From Rhizobium esperanzae (GTDB taxonomy: Bacteria; Pseudomonadota; Alphaproteobacteria; Rhizobiales; Rhizobiaceae), in contig NZ_JACIFY010000009.1 of NCBI RefSeq assembly GCF_014197615.1, positions 1 through 64,000 of the forward strand: a stretch of 64,000 nucleotides of DNA. The letters run 5' to 3'. The position numbers and the translations under genes are program-made. Shown here piece after piece: positions 53,249 to 62,992 of this stretch (positions are counted from its first letter, which is position 1; every line of letters begins with the position of its first letter). The notes under the pieces were generated by a model that saw only the letters and a program-made list of their open reading frames with translations, was not told the origin of the DNA and did not search any database.

Positions 53249-54112
53249 TCACTGCTGCTGCCGGTAGGCAGAAGGTGTGACGCCGGTGCCCAGCTTGAAC
53301 GCCCGGGTCATGTGGCTCTGGCTGCTGAAGCCGCAGGCCGAAGCGATCTGCGCGATCGGGTCCATGCCGCGCAGCATCGATTTGGCGCGCTCGACACGCC
53401 GGTGCGCCACCCAGCCATGCGGCGACACACCATAGCTTGCCCGGAACATCCGCTGAAAATGAAAGGCGCTGAGCTGCCCGATCGCCGCCAGATCCTGCAA
53501 GCGGATCGTCTCGTCGAGATGGGCCTCGATATAGTCCAGGATCCGGCGCCGGATATGAGGAGCGAGCCCGCCGCTGATGGCGCGGGAACGCATCCCTGCG
53601 TAACGCGGATCGACGAAGAAATCCTTGATCGTCTGCGTCATCGCCTCTTCAGCCATGAGATGATCGCCCGCCGACATCGCTTGCGTCATCTGCCGAAGCG
53701 TGCGCGCCAAAGCGGGCGCATCTGCGAAGGTCGCTTCGGGAAGGACCATAAGCCTCGAATCGCGGTCAAACGTCTCGGCAAACATCCGGCGCATCTGATC
53801 GTCCGGAACGTAGAGATGGACGAATTCGAAGGGGTCGGTAATTTCCCATTCCGACGAGTGTCCCTGCGGCATGACGCACAAGGCTCCGGGCCGGCCCTGC
53901 GCGGCGGGGCTGCCATCCAGACGGCGCGTTCCGGCGCCGCCGGTGAGATAGAGGCTGAACGTATGTCCGTCCGGCCGCTCATAGCTCATCCTGTCGCTGC
54001 CATTGCTCCAGAGGGCCGCCGATCGCCCGAACCCCAGATCGATCGACTGTGACACCCGGGCAGAGGGAGATGCCGACAAAAAGCTGTAAACCGAGAGGCG
54101 GCTATCTTTCAC
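53249..54112 (-). CDS. AraC-family transcriptional regulator
   Basis: A 287-residue regulator. The N-terminal cupin-like sensor is about 30-150, and the C-terminal AraC HTH pair about 185-285 (IRLQDLAAIGQLSAFHFQRMF; IAQIASACGFSSQSHMTRAF). Convergent with the quinone reductase gene and divergent from the DMT exporter, which it may regulate. Confidence 0.85.
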   Translation of the reverse strand: MKDSRLSVYSFLSASPSARVSQSIDLGFGRSAALWSNGSDRMSYERPDGHTFSLYLTGGAGTRRLDGSPAAQGRPGALCVMPQGHSSEWEITDPFEFVHLYVPDDQMRRMFAETFDRDSRLMVLPEATFADAPALARTLRQMTQAMSAGDHLMAEEAMTQTIKDFFVDPRYAGMRSRAISGGLAPHIRRRILDYIEAHLDETIRLQDLAAIGQLSAFHFQRMFRASYGVSPHGWVAHRRVERAKSMLRGMDPIAQIASACGFSSQSHMTRAFKLGTGVTPSAYRQQQ

Positions 54113-54265
54113 CTATTCTTCCCCACACCTGTACGTCCTCGCGATAATACCGGTGGACGGTCCGCGTGGCGAGCAGGAAGTCCAGGGTCATAAAATTTCG
54201 CAGCAAGAATCTGCAAGAGCCCGGCTCACGGTTGGCCTATCGATCGGGAAAACGAGGATCACGCC

Positions 54266-55180
54266 ATGGCAAATGCCGCTCTCTTCATCTCGACCGTCCT
54301 GATATGGGGGACGACCTGGATCGCCATCGCGATGCAGGTCGGTCCCGTGCCGGTCCTGGTCTCGGTCTTTTACAGATTTGCGCTCGCAGCCGTCATCCTC
54401 GTCGCCATCCTGGCCGTCATGCGGCGGCTGAAGCTCCCTGCCTTGCGCGATCAGCCTTTCATCCTTGCGCAAGCACTCTGCCTGTTCAGCCTCAATTTCA
54501 TCTGTTTCTACAACGCCGCCGCCTTTGTCCCCTCCGGGCTGGTCTCGGTGATCTTCTCGCTCGCAACGATCTACAATGCCGTCAATGCGCGCCTGTTCTT
54601 CGGCGACCGGGTTACCGGCCGCACGCTTCTGGCAGCCGCGCTCGGCGCCACCGGCCTCCTGCTGCTGTTCGCAGAGGAGGTCGTCGTCGATTTCAATCTG
54701 GGCACGTTGAAAGGGATTGGGCTCGCAGCACTCGGCACGCTGTTCTTCTCGCTCGGCAATATGGCGTCGCGCCGAAACAGCGCGGCCGGAATTTCACCGG
54801 TGACCGCCAATGCCTGGGGCATGACCTATGGGGCGATTTTCCTCCTGCTGCTGATTGCCGTGACGCAAACGCCGATCGTGACGCCGCCCGACATCCGGTA
54901 TCTCACCGCACTGCTCTATCTCGCGGCAATCGGTTCGGTGATCGGCTTCACCACCTATCTGATGCTGGTGTCGCGCATCGGCTCCTCACGCGCTGCCTAT
55001 GCCACCGTCCTGTTCCCGATCGTCGCCTTGTCGCTGTCGACGGTCTTCGAAGGCTACCACTGGACCGGTCTCGGCCTCGTCGGCCTGGCGCTGACGCTTC
55101 TCGGCAACGTGGTCATCTTTGCGCGGCCTCCGGCGCGCCGCGCGCGCCAAGTCGATGCGCGTGTGCCGGCGGGGGAATGA
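54266..55180 (+). CDS. EamA/DMT-superfamily exporter
   Basis: A 304-residue membrane protein with ten predicted segments in two EamA repeats (about 1-135 and 150-285). Members export amino acids or metabolites; the substrate is unknown. Divergent from the AraC regulator across a 153-bp region and ends 3 bp from the convergent ROK gene. Confidence 0.83.
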   Translation: MANAALFISTVLIWGTTWIAIAMQVGPVPVLVSVFYRFALAAVILVAILAVMRRLKLPALRDQPFILAQALCLFSLNFICFYNAAAFVPSGLVSVIFSLATIYNAVNARLFFGDRVTGRTLLAAALGATGLLLLFAEEVVVDFNLGTLKGIGLAALGTLFFSLGNMASRRNSAAGISPVTANAWGMTYGAIFLLLLIAVTQTPIVTPPDIRYLTALLYLAAIGSVIGFTTYLMLVSRIGSSRAAYATVLFPIVALSLSTVFEGYHWTGLGLVGLALTLLGNVVIFARPPARRARQVDARVPAGE

Positions 55181-55183
55181 GGG

Positions 55184-56386
55184 TCAGACGACCGGCTTTT
55201 GCAGGACGTCGAAGCGTGGATTGGTTTCGGAAAAGATCGGCAGGGCGGCGGCACCGAGGATCGCCGTATCCTTGCCGGTCATGCCGATCATCACGCGGGG
55301 CACCATCCGCTTTTGATTGGGGTCGATCGGGGTGTGCAGCGGCTCCAGCCGCTCGGCGAGCCGGGCCATCAGCGAGGTCGATATGCTGCCGCCGAGCACG
55401 ATGGTCTGCGGATCGAAGGCAAGTTCGAGGAAGTCGAGCGTCTGGCGCAGCGGCTGGACGGCCTGGTCGAGCCAGGCATCCAGGCCTTCGCCGCCCTTGG
55501 CGATCAGTGCGTCGAGATCGTCTGGCGACAGCTCCTCGGCATTGGCAATGCCCATGAATTCATAAGCGACGGTTGGCGAGACGTAGCGGTCCAGGCAGCC
55601 GCGTTTGCCGCAACTGCAGAGCTTGCCGTGCGGCTCGACGATGATATGGCCGATCTCGCCGGCATTGTTGCGGCTGCCCTTGTAGAGATGGCCGTCGAGG
55701 AACATGCCGGCACCGATGCCGCCGCCACCGGCCAGAAACAGATAGACGAAGCTGCCGAGGCCGCGGGCAACACCGTGAAGACGCTCGCCGATCGCGGCCG
55801 CCGTCGCATCGTTTTCGACGAGCACCGGCACCTTGACCCGCTGCTCCAGCTCATGGCCGACGGGAAAATCCTGCCAGCCGGGCAGGTTCTGCGGGCTGAG
55901 AGAGGTAATGCCGCCATCGGCATAACGGCCGGGCAGGGCCATGCCGACGCCGAGCAGCCGGCTTCGGTCGAAGGCGAAGGCCTGCGTGAGGTCTTCGACG
56001 ATCGACTGCAGCGCCGGCATCGCCCTTTGCGGATCGGGATGTTCGACGTGGCGCTCGATGCGTGCGCGCACAGCGCCGGAGAGATCGGTCAGAACCCCGC
56101 TGGCGCGCTGGCGGCCAAGTTCGAGGCCGATCGAATAGGCGCCGGCCGGATTGATCGAATAGGGGATGATCGGCTGGCCGCGCGCCAGCTTCTGCGCCTC
56201 GGCCGGCACCAGAAGATGCGACCTCTCCAGTTCCTCGACGATATTGGATACGGTCTGCGCGGTCAGCGCCGTCATCCGGGCGATCGCCGCGCGCGACAGG
56301 GGACCGTGGGTGCGCACGGCCTCGATCACCACACGCCGGTTGTGAGACTTGGCCTGCTCGAGATTCGTGCCGGAGATTGCCTTCAT
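55184..56386 (-). CDS. ROK-family transcriptional regulator
   Basis: A 400-residue ROK repressor. N-terminal winged HTH (about 15-65: LSRAAIARMTALTAQTVSNIVEEL) and a ROK domain with the zinc motif CSCGKRGCLDRY (near 255-266) and a sugar-binding ENDATAAAIGE (near 190-200). The kinase DxGxT nucleotide motif is absent, as in regulators. It lies after the MFS gene on the same strand and may control sugar-linked transport. Confidence 0.85.
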   Translation of the reverse strand: MKAISGTNLEQAKSHNRRVVIEAVRTHGPLSRAAIARMTALTAQTVSNIVEELERSHLLVPAEAQKLARGQPIIPYSINPAGAYSIGLELGRQRASGVLTDLSGAVRARIERHVEHPDPQRAMPALQSIVEDLTQAFAFDRSRLLGVGMALPGRYADGGITSLSPQNLPGWQDFPVGHELEQRVKVPVLVENDATAAAIGERLHGVARGLGSFVYLFLAGGGGIGAGMFLDGHLYKGSRNNAGEIGHIIVEPHGKLCSCGKRGCLDRYVSPTVAYEFMGIANAEELSPDDLDALIAKGGEGLDAWLDQAVQPLRQTLDFLELAFDPQTIVLGGSISTSLMARLAERLEPLHTPIDPNQKRMVPRVMIGMTGKDTAILGAAALPIFSETNPRFDVLQKPVV

Positions 56387-56462
56387 GTCGCCTTCAAAGG
56401 AAATGGTGACCCACCCTTGTCATAAGACGGATAGTGATGAAAGCCACATTCTTTACCAGCGT

Positions 56463-57686
56463 TTATTGAAGCCCGGCGTCAACGGGCGCAACGGCATTTC
56501 GTCTCTGCAGCAGGCCGAGGAGCGTTATGCCCGACAGACCGGTGACGGCGCTCATGATGGCGGTCCCGGAATAACCTGTCATATAGGTGCCGGCGGCAAA
56601 AACCAGCGCGCCGATGCCCGCACTCGCAAAGATATTGACGGAGATCAGTGCGCTGCCGAGCCCCGGCCGATCGGCAATGAGATCCTGCAGATAGGTGATC
56701 GGAATGCTGATGATCGCCGCCGCACCAATGCCGGCGAGCAAGGTCAGCGCGTAGAGATGCCACGGCTCGGAGGCAAAGCCGAGAAGGCTGAGGAACACGG
56801 CATAGATGATGGTGCCGGCGGCAAGTGCGGTCATCTGGCCGGCCTCCCGCGCGATCCGCGACCAGACGATGATGAAGACGACCTCCAGCAAGGCGACGAT
56901 GCCGACGAGAATGCCGACATCGCTGAGCCTGCCATGGGCTGGGCCGGTAGCGATCAGCGGCAGCAGGGCGTCGTTCAGATGCAGCGTGCTTGTTATCAGC
57001 GCCACGCCTGCGATATGCGCCGAAATCCGCGGTGAAATCACCTGCCGCAGCGCGCCGAGATAGCTCAGATGATGGGTCGCCGATATCTCCGTTCCCGCCC
57101 GCTTCGGCAGGGCGAAGAGGATGATGCCCTGGCAGAAAAGGCATGAGATGGCGGCAAAGAGGTAGGCCGGCAGCATGCTCGATGCGCCGGAGAGCGCAAG
57201 ACCTGTTATGCCCGGGATCAGCACCCAGGAGAGCGAGATCATGGCGCGCACGCCGGAGTTGGCCGTCACCATGTCACTGCGGTTCATGCCATGCATGGCC
57301 GCCCGCGCATTGGCAAACAGCAGCGAATTCAGCGCCCCGTAGACCGGCAGCGGCAGCAAGCCGCTGATGATGAAGATCGCCGCGGAGGGAAAGGCGTAGA
57401 CCATGCCGTAGCCGACGATGCCGAAGATGCAGGCACCGATCATCGCCGAACGGTATTCGCCCAGCCGATCGGCGAGATTGCCGAGCATGACGCTGATAAC
57501 AACGTTCACCGCCGCCGAGGCGAAGGCCAGACAGGAATAGAGACCGTCGCTCAGGCCAAGCTCGCGGATGCCGACGACCGAACGATAAGGTGCGGTCATT
57601 GCGCCTGCCATGCCGAAGGTGAAAATGGCGATCATGCTTGCGCGGATCGCCGGATTGCGGAAGACGGCGGGGAAGAGGCGGCTCAT
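56463..57686 (-). CDS. MFS transporter (sugar-efflux type)
   Basis: A 407-residue transporter with 12 predicted segments. The start at 57686 (MSRLFPAVFRN) removes a 26-residue extension that overlaps the SDR gene. The LADRLGEYRSA loop near 73-83 is the MFS motif A equivalent. SetA/SotB-like by length and general pattern. It lies 14 bp after the SDR gene in the RidA-RpiR-SDR-MFS unit, so it probably moves that pathway's substrate or product. Confidence 0.8.
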   Translation of the reverse strand: MSRLFPAVFRNPAIRASMIAIFTFGMAGAMTAPYRSVVGIRELGLSDGLYSCLAFASAAVNVVISVMLGNLADRLGEYRSAMIGACIFGIVGYGMVYAFPSAAIFIISGLLPLPVYGALNSLLFANARAAMHGMNRSDMVTANSGVRAMISLSWVLIPGITGLALSGASSMLPAYLFAAISCLFCQGIILFALPKRAGTEISATHHLSYLGALRQVISPRISAHIAGVALITSTLHLNDALLPLIATGPAHGRLSDVGILVGIVALLEVVFIIVWSRIAREAGQMTALAAGTIIYAVFLSLLGFASEPWHLYALTLLAGIGAAAIISIPITYLQDLIADRPGLGSALISVNIFASAGIGALVFAAGTYMTGYSGTAIMSAVTGLSGITLLGLLQRRNAVAPVDAGLQ

Positions 57687-57700
57687 GGAGTTGTCTGACG

Positions 57701-58477
57701 TCAGTAATGTTCTGATTGGGAGAAGGTTCGCGCCAGCTCGGCCTGGCCGGCCGTCAGGCCGCAATCGACGGGCAGGCAGACGCCCGTGATGGCCGCAGCC
57801 AACGGACCGGCAAGGAAGGCGACGGCATTGGCGACATCCCTGGGATCGACGACACGCTGCAGCGGATACCAGCGGCGCGCTTCCTCGAACACATTCGGGT
57901 TGGCGCTCGCGCGCGCCTCCCAGGCCTGCGTCTTCACCGTGCCGGGCGCCACCGCATTGGAGCGGATGCCGAACTTGCCGTATTCCACGGCGACCAGCCG
58001 GGTGAAATGCAGAAGACCGGCCTTGGCGGCGCTATAGGCCGGATGGCCGAAGACATGCATGCCGTTGACCGAGGCGATGTTGACGACCGAGCCTTTCGAG
58101 GCCTTCAGCATCGGCTCGAAGGCGCGGAAACACAGGAATGCCGCTTCGAGATTGAGCGCATTGTCCGCCCGCCAGATCTCCGGCGTCGTCTCGTGCAGGC
58201 TGGTCGCACGCGCCGCCCCGGCATTGTTGACCAGCGTTCGAACCACCCCGGCGCCGGCGGCGCGCCCGACCAATGCCGCAATGCTTGCCTCGCTGGTCAC
58301 GTCACATCCGGCGGCCACGAAGCGATTGGCCGGCCCGAGCTTCGAGGCCGCGGCAGCCGCAGCCGCGGCATCGATGTCGGCGAGAAACACGACGTCATGA
58401 TCATCGGCGAGCCGTGCGGCGATCGCAGCACCGATATCGCCCGCCGCACCCGTGACGATGGCTGCCGATTGGGTCAT
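57701..58477 (-). CDS. Short-chain dehydrogenase/reductase
   Basis: A 258-residue SDR. The start at 58477 (MTQSAAIVTG) follows GGGAAA. Cofactor motif TGAAGDIG near 9-16, NNAG near 87-90, catalytic Tyr/Lys in YSAAKAG near 153-159. Followed by the MFS gene 14 bp later. The substrate is not evident; the neighbourhood suggests oxidation of a hydroxylated amino-acid-derived compound. Confidence 0.83.
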   Translation of the reverse strand: MTQSAAIVTGAAGDIGAAIAARLADDHDVVFLADIDAAAAAAAASKLGPANRFVAAGCDVTSEASIAALVGRAAGAGVVRTLVNNAGAARATSLHETTPEIWRADNALNLEAAFLCFRAFEPMLKASKGSVVNIASVNGMHVFGHPAYSAAKAGLLHFTRLVAVEYGKFGIRSNAVAPGTVKTQAWEARASANPNVFEEARRWYPLQRVVDPRDVANAVAFLAGPLAAAITGVCLPVDCGLTAGQAELARTFSQSEHY

Positions 58478-58514
58478 TTTCCCGCGCTCCCGCTCATGGT
58501 TCAATCTTGTGGTT

Positions 58515-59378
58515 TCAATCGCCAAGCAATTGCCGGTCGTCACCGTCGCGGTGAATGACCAGCTGCTGCTTGATGCGCCGAAGCGTGGTCGTCGCCTTCG
58601 GCTGAACGGCATAGGCGACGAGGCTCGACAGAATATCGACCGTCGCGAGGTAGGCGATGCGTGTCGAGGTCGGGCGATAGATGTTGTTGCCTTCGGGAAG
58701 GTCGATCGGCACGACGATTTCGGCGGCCTTGGCGACCGGGCTATCCGTCTGGGTGAGAGCGATCGTCTTCACCTTGGTGTCGCGGGCAAGCTCGAAGGCC
58801 CGGACCAGCTCCATATTGCGCCCCGAAAAGGACGAGCCGATCAGCACGTCGCCCGGCCTTGCCGCGGCCGCCATCATCAACTGCATGCTGTGATCGGAAC
58901 TGGCGGTGATGCGAAGCCCGAGACGGAACAGGCGGTTCTGCAGTTCGTCGGCGATCATCGACGAATTGCCGCCGGAGCCGAAGGCATAGATCATATCGGC
59001 CTTGGCGATATGGGAGACGGCGGCCTGGATCGCGGCCAGATCGAGCGAGCGGTGCAGCAGAAAGAGGGCGTTCTGCGCCTTGGTGATGATATCCTGGGCG
59101 ACATCGGCCGGATCGGTGCTTTTCGATTCCGGCTTCAAATAACGCACGCCGATATGGGCGGTGCGGGCAAGCTGCACCTTGAAATCGGAAAAGCTCTCGC
59201 AGCCCAGCCGCCGGCAGAAGCGCGTGACGGTCGGCGGCGAGACCTCGGCGCGTTCGGCAAGCTCGATGATCGAGGCATTCACGGCGAATTCGAAATCGTT
59301 GACGATGATCTCGGCGATGCGGCTTTCGGAGGGAGAGAGCCGGCCCTTGTCTTCCTGCAATGTCGAAAAGATATCCAA
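58515..59378 (-). CDS. RpiR-family transcriptional regulator
   Basis: A 287-residue regulator. N-terminal HTH_6 (about 1-77: ASIIELAERAEVSPPTVTRFCRRLG) and a SIS phosphosugar-binding domain (about 125-255: FGSGGNSSMIADELQ). It lies between ridA and the SDR on the minus strand and probably controls both divergent arms of this cluster. Confidence 0.88.
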   Translation of the reverse strand: MDIFSTLQEDKGRLSPSESRIAEIIVNDFEFAVNASIIELAERAEVSPPTVTRFCRRLGCESFSDFKVQLARTAHIGVRYLKPESKSTDPADVAQDIITKAQNALFLLHRSLDLAAIQAAVSHIAKADMIYAFGSGGNSSMIADELQNRLFRLGLRITASSDHSMQLMMAAAARPGDVLIGSSFSGRNMELVRAFELARDTKVKTIALTQTDSPVAKAAEIVVPIDLPEGNNIYRPTSTRIAYLATVDILSSLVAYAVQPKATTTLRRIKQQLVIHRDGDDRQLLGD

Positions 59379-59401
59379 AGCCGCTCCCCCGATCGTATCC
59401 G

Positions 59402-59791
59402 CTAGTCACCCTTCTTCTTATAGGCCACGCAGTCGATCTCAACCTTGCAATCGACCATCATCGATGATTGCACACAGGCGCGTGCCGGCGGATGTTCGCC
59501 GAAATATTCCTGATAGATCTTGTTGAAGGTCCAGAAGTCACGGGGATCGTCGAGCCAGACGCCGACGCGCACGACATCCTCGACGCCGTATCCGGCCTCA
59601 TCGAGTATCGCGAGCACATTGGCGATCGTCTTGTGGGTCTGGGCGATGATGTTGCCGTCGATGATCTCGCCGTCTTCCATCGCAACCTGGCCGGAAACAT
59701 AGAGCCATCCGTCGGCTTCGACCGCGCGCGCGAAAGGCAGCGCCTTGCCGCCGCCCCCCGTTTGAACAGTGCCATAGCGCTTGATGGGCAT
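59402..59791 (-). CDS. RidA/YjgF-family deaminase
   Basis: A 129-residue RidA-family protein. The start at 59791 (MPIKRYG) follows AAGGAC; the 26-residue extension upstream is not supported. The conserved Arg is in ARACVQSS (near 107). RidA enzymes hydrolyse reactive enamine/imine intermediates formed by PLP-dependent dehydratases. This fits a role beside the D-serine dehydratase/threonine aldolase-like protein of the divergent arm. Confidence 0.85.
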   Translation of the reverse strand: MPIKRYGTVQTGGGGKALPFARAVEADGWLYVSGQVAMEDGEIIDGNIIAQTHKTIANVLAILDEAGYGVEDVVRVGVWLDDPRDFWTFNKIYQEYFGEHPPARACVQSSMMVDCKVEIDCVAYKKKGD

Positions 59792-59875
59792 GCTGAAGTC
59801 CTTGCAAATTATTTTCTTGATAAGTTGACAAATGACCACAAAAAGCAGAATTTGACCAGTGAAAAACATAAATTA

Positions 59876-59889
59876 TGAAAAGAATTTCA
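59876..59889. promoter_or_regulatory. TGAAA-N4-TTTCA palindrome in the ridA/NTF2 divergent region
   Basis: TGAAA (59876-59880) and TTTCA (59885-59889) form a palindrome just upstream of the NTF2-like start, in an AT-rich 111-bp divergent region. It could be the operator of the RpiR regulator. Confidence 0.4.
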
Positions 59890-59902
59890 ATCCGGGGCTG
59901 AT

Positions 59903-60385
59903 ATGCGCGATCCTTTCCTGAATCCTTTCCCCGCAGACAGCGCCCGGCACGCGATCTGGGAAATGCTCGTTCTGCGCGATATCGATGCATTTCTCGCTGC
60001 CGACTGGTCGAAGGTGGAGCATGATTTCGTCGAAGAGGGCTTCATCGGCATCGATGCCCAGAAGCAGGTGAGCCCCGACAGGTGGCGCCTGGCTTTCCCG
60101 ACACTCGCAGCCTATCACCAGGAATGGCTGAGGCAGGCGAAGGATTTCGCCGAGCAGAGTTTTGCCGAAGATGCGCGCACGGCGATCTTCACCACGACGA
60201 CGCTCGAAGATATCGAGATCGAAGGCGATAGGGCGCTGGTCCGCAAGAAATTCGACGGCAGCATTACCAAGTCCGACGGCACCCGCGACGTGCTGCAATG
60301 GCAGACGCTCTATTATTGCAGGCTTCATCAAGGACGCTGGAAGATCTCAGGTTTCACCGGCTACCTGCCGAACCCGATGGGGTAA
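59903..60385 (+). CDS. NTF2/SnoaL-like small protein
   Basis: A 160-residue protein with an NTF2-like cone fold pattern: an N-terminal helix (ARHAIWEMLVLRDIDAFLAADW), then strands ending in TLYYCRLHQGRWKISGFTGYLP. NTF2-like proteins may be enzymes or binding domains; the substrate is unknown. It starts the plus-strand arm, divergent from ridA, and lies about 30 bp before the M81 gene. Confidence 0.7.
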   Translation: MRDPFLNPFPADSARHAIWEMLVLRDIDAFLAADWSKVEHDFVEEGFIGIDAQKQVSPDRWRLAFPTLAAYHQEWLRQAKDFAEQSFAEDARTAIFTTTTLEDIEIEGDRALVRKKFDGSITKSDGTRDVLQWQTLYYCRLHQGRWKISGFTGYLPNPMG

Positions 60386-60415
60386 AGCGGGGCCGACAAC
60401 ACGAAGGCCACTTTT

Positions 60416-61891
60416 TTGCGCATTTTCACGGCAGCATTGGCGACCGAGACCAATACTTTTTCACCGATCTGCGTGGATCGCCGCGCATTCGAAGCCTCTC
60501 TTTATGCCCCGCCCGGCCAGCATCCGGAAACACCGACGCTCTGCACCGCGCCGATCACCATCGGCAGGCGCGTGGCAAAAGAAAAGGGCTGGGACCTGAT
60601 CGAGGGAACGGCGACCTGGGCCGACCCGGCAGGCCTCGTCAACCGGGCAACCTACGAAGAATTGCGCGACGAAATCCTCGGCCAGCTCAAGGCGGCAATG
60701 CCGGTCGATGCCGTCGTCATGGGCCTGCATGGCGCGATGGTCGCGGCCGGATACGAGGATACGGAAGGCGATCTCCTCACTCGCATGCGCGAGATCGTCG
60801 GGCCTGATGTGCTCATCTCAGCCGAACTCGACCCCCACAGCCATCTCACGGCAAAACGCGTTGCAGCACTTAATTTCGCCGTCTACTTCAAGGAATTTCC
60901 GCATACCGACTTCGTCGACCGCGCCGAGGATCTCTGGCGCATCGCCGTCGATACGCTCGAAGGCCGGGTCAAGCCTGTTATCTCGGTATTCGACTGCCGG
61001 ATGATCGACGTCTTTCCGACATCGCGCGAGCCGATGCGCTCCTTCGTCGACAAGATCATGCAGATCGAGAAGGACGATCCGGACATTCTGTCGATCTCGG
61101 TGATCCACGGCTTCATGGTCGGCGACGTTCCCGAAATGGGAACGAAGCTGCTTGTCGTCACCGACAACAGGCCGGAAAAGGGCGCGGCCCTGGCGCGTGA
61201 ACTCGGCCTCGAGCTGTTTTCCAAACGCGGCACCTTCATGGTGCCGCAGATCGACGAGAAGCAAGCCGTTGCGCGGGCGATTGATGCCACCGCATGGCCC
61301 GTCGTCATTGCCGATGTCTGGGACAATCCGGGCGGCGGTACGGCAGGCGATGCGACGGTTATTCTCGGCGAGCTCCTTGCCCGCGGCGTCACCAGTGCGG
61401 CGATCGGCACGATCTGGGATCCGGTGGCCGTGCAGATCTGTTTTGCGGCGGGCGAGGGGGCGGAAATTCCACTGCGCTTCGGCGCCAAATCGGCGCCCGG
61501 CACCGGCAGCCCCATCGACGGCACCGTCAGGGTCGTCAGGCTGGTGAAAAATGCCGAGATGCAGTTCGGCGAGAGCCTCGCGCCTTTCGGCGATGCCGCC
61601 CATATCGTGCTCAACGGCATCGACATCATCCTCAATTCGACGCGCGCCCAGAGCTTCGATCCGAGCCTATTTTCGGTGATGGGCATCGATCCGACAAAAC
61701 AGAAGATCCTGGTGATCAAATCCACCAATCACTTCTTCGCCTCCTTCTCCAGGATCGCCACCGAGATCCTTTACTGCTCGGCCGGAACGCCCTATCCCAA
61801 TAATCCGGCGACGACGCCATACCAGCGAGCGCCGAAGACGATCTGGCCGATCGTTGCCGATCCACACGGGCTACAACGCGGAGCCGCCTAG
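60416..61891 (+). CDS. M81-family metallopeptidase (microcystinase C/MlrC-like)
   Basis: A 491-residue protein. The TTG start at 60416 gives the family N terminus MRIFTAALATETNTFSP, and GAAGG lies upstream. The HGAMVAAGYEDTEGDLL segment (about 103-119) and the DPHSHL metal-binding segment (about 139-144) are conserved. MlrC cleaves a tetrapeptide from microcystin; most members have unknown substrates. Here it probably hydrolyses a peptide- or amide-like compound. Its stop directly abuts the next ATG. Confidence 0.82.
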   Translation: MRIFTAALATETNTFSPICVDRRAFEASLYAPPGQHPETPTLCTAPITIGRRVAKEKGWDLIEGTATWADPAGLVNRATYEELRDEILGQLKAAMPVDAVVMGLHGAMVAAGYEDTEGDLLTRMREIVGPDVLISAELDPHSHLTAKRVAALNFAVYFKEFPHTDFVDRAEDLWRIAVDTLEGRVKPVISVFDCRMIDVFPTSREPMRSFVDKIMQIEKDDPDILSISVIHGFMVGDVPEMGTKLLVVTDNRPEKGAALARELGLELFSKRGTFMVPQIDEKQAVARAIDATAWPVVIADVWDNPGGGTAGDATVILGELLARGVTSAAIGTIWDPVAVQICFAAGEGAEIPLRFGAKSAPGTGSPIDGTVRVVRLVKNAEMQFGESLAPFGDAAHIVLNGIDIILNSTRAQSFDPSLFSVMGIDPTKQKILVIKSTNHFFASFSRIATEILYCSAGTPYPNNPATTPYQRAPKTIWPIVADPHGLQRGAA

Positions 61892-62992
61892 ATGCATGAT
61901 GCCAGCTTTGCCGTCGTCGCCAGGGCAGGAGACAGGATCGCCGATCTCTCGACACCGCGTCCGGTGATCGACGAAGACAGGCTGGCTGCCAACATCAACC
62001 GTGTTCAATCCTATATGGATGAGCACGGGCTGAACTTCCGCCCGCATATCAAGACCCACAAGATCCCGGCCTTGGCCGTCGCGCAGGTCGCCGCCGGCGC
62101 CAAGGGCATCAACTGCCAGAAGGTGACGGAGGCCGAGGTCTTTGCCGAAGCCGGCTTCGGCGACATCCTGATCACCTTCAACATCCTCGGCCAGCAGAAG
62201 CTCGAGCGCCTGGCGAGATTGAACGACAAAATCCCGGCCCTCAAGGTCGTCGCCGACAGCGAAACGACGGTCGACGGGCTGGCAGCGCATTTCTCCGGCC
62301 ACAAGTCGCTGACCGTGCTGGTGGAATGCGATACCGGCGGCAGCCGCTGCGGCGTGCAGACAGCGGCGGAAGCCGCCTCGCTCGCCAGGCGCATTGCTGC
62401 CGCCGACGGCCTCACCTTCGGCGGCATCGTCACCTATCCGAAGCCGCAATCGGCCGCCGCCGCCGAAGCCTTCATCACCGAGACGCTGCAGCGCTTGACA
62501 TCCGACGGCATAGACTGCCCGATCGTCAGCAACGGCGGAACACCGAGCCTGTTCGAAGCGCATCTCGTCCCCTCGGCCACAGAACACCGCGCCGGCACCT
62601 ATATCTACAATGACCGCCAGATGGTGCGCATGGGCCATTGCACCGAGGACGATTGCGCCATGCACGTGCTGGCGACCGTCGTCTCCCGCCCAACCCCCGA
62701 CCGCGCCGTCATCGACGCCGGCTCGAAGGCGCTGACCTCGGATCTCCAGGGTTTCAGCGATTACGGCCTAATCGTCGGTTATCCCGAAGCACGGATCACC
62801 AGCCTCTCGGAAGAACACGGCGTGATCGACCTGTCGAACTGCACCGGTCCCCGGCCGCAGATCGGCGAGAAGCTGTTCATCATCCCCAATCACACCTGCG
62901 TGGTGTCCAATCTGTTCGATACGATGGTGTTTCATCGGGGTGGTGTGGTGACGCGCGTGGAGGAGGTCGCGGCTCGAGGGCTTGTTTGGTAG
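61892..62992 (+). CDS. D-threonine aldolase/D-serine dehydratase-like PLP enzyme
   Basis: A 366-residue alanine racemase-fold enzyme. RPHIKTHK (about 50-57) holds the PLP lysine, near 54. The C-terminal HTCVVSNLFD (about 340-349) has the His/Cys metal site characteristic of DSD1-type D-serine dehydratase and D-threonine aldolase. It would deaminate or cleave a D-beta-hydroxy amino acid. The M81 peptidase just upstream could release the amino acid and RidA could clear enamines. Reaction choice cannot be made from sequence. Confidence 0.8.
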   Translation: MHDASFAVVARAGDRIADLSTPRPVIDEDRLAANINRVQSYMDEHGLNFRPHIKTHKIPALAVAQVAAGAKGINCQKVTEAEVFAEAGFGDILITFNILGQQKLERLARLNDKIPALKVVADSETTVDGLAAHFSGHKSLTVLVECDTGGSRCGVQTAAEAASLARRIAAADGLTFGGIVTYPKPQSAAAAEAFITETLQRLTSDGIDCPIVSNGGTPSLFEAHLVPSATEHRAGTYIYNDRQMVRMGHCTEDDCAMHVLATVVSRPTPDRAVIDAGSKALTSDLQGFSDYGLIVGYPEARITSLSEEHGVIDLSNCTGPRPQIGEKLFIIPNHTCVVSNLFDTMVFHRGGVVTRVEEVAARGLVW

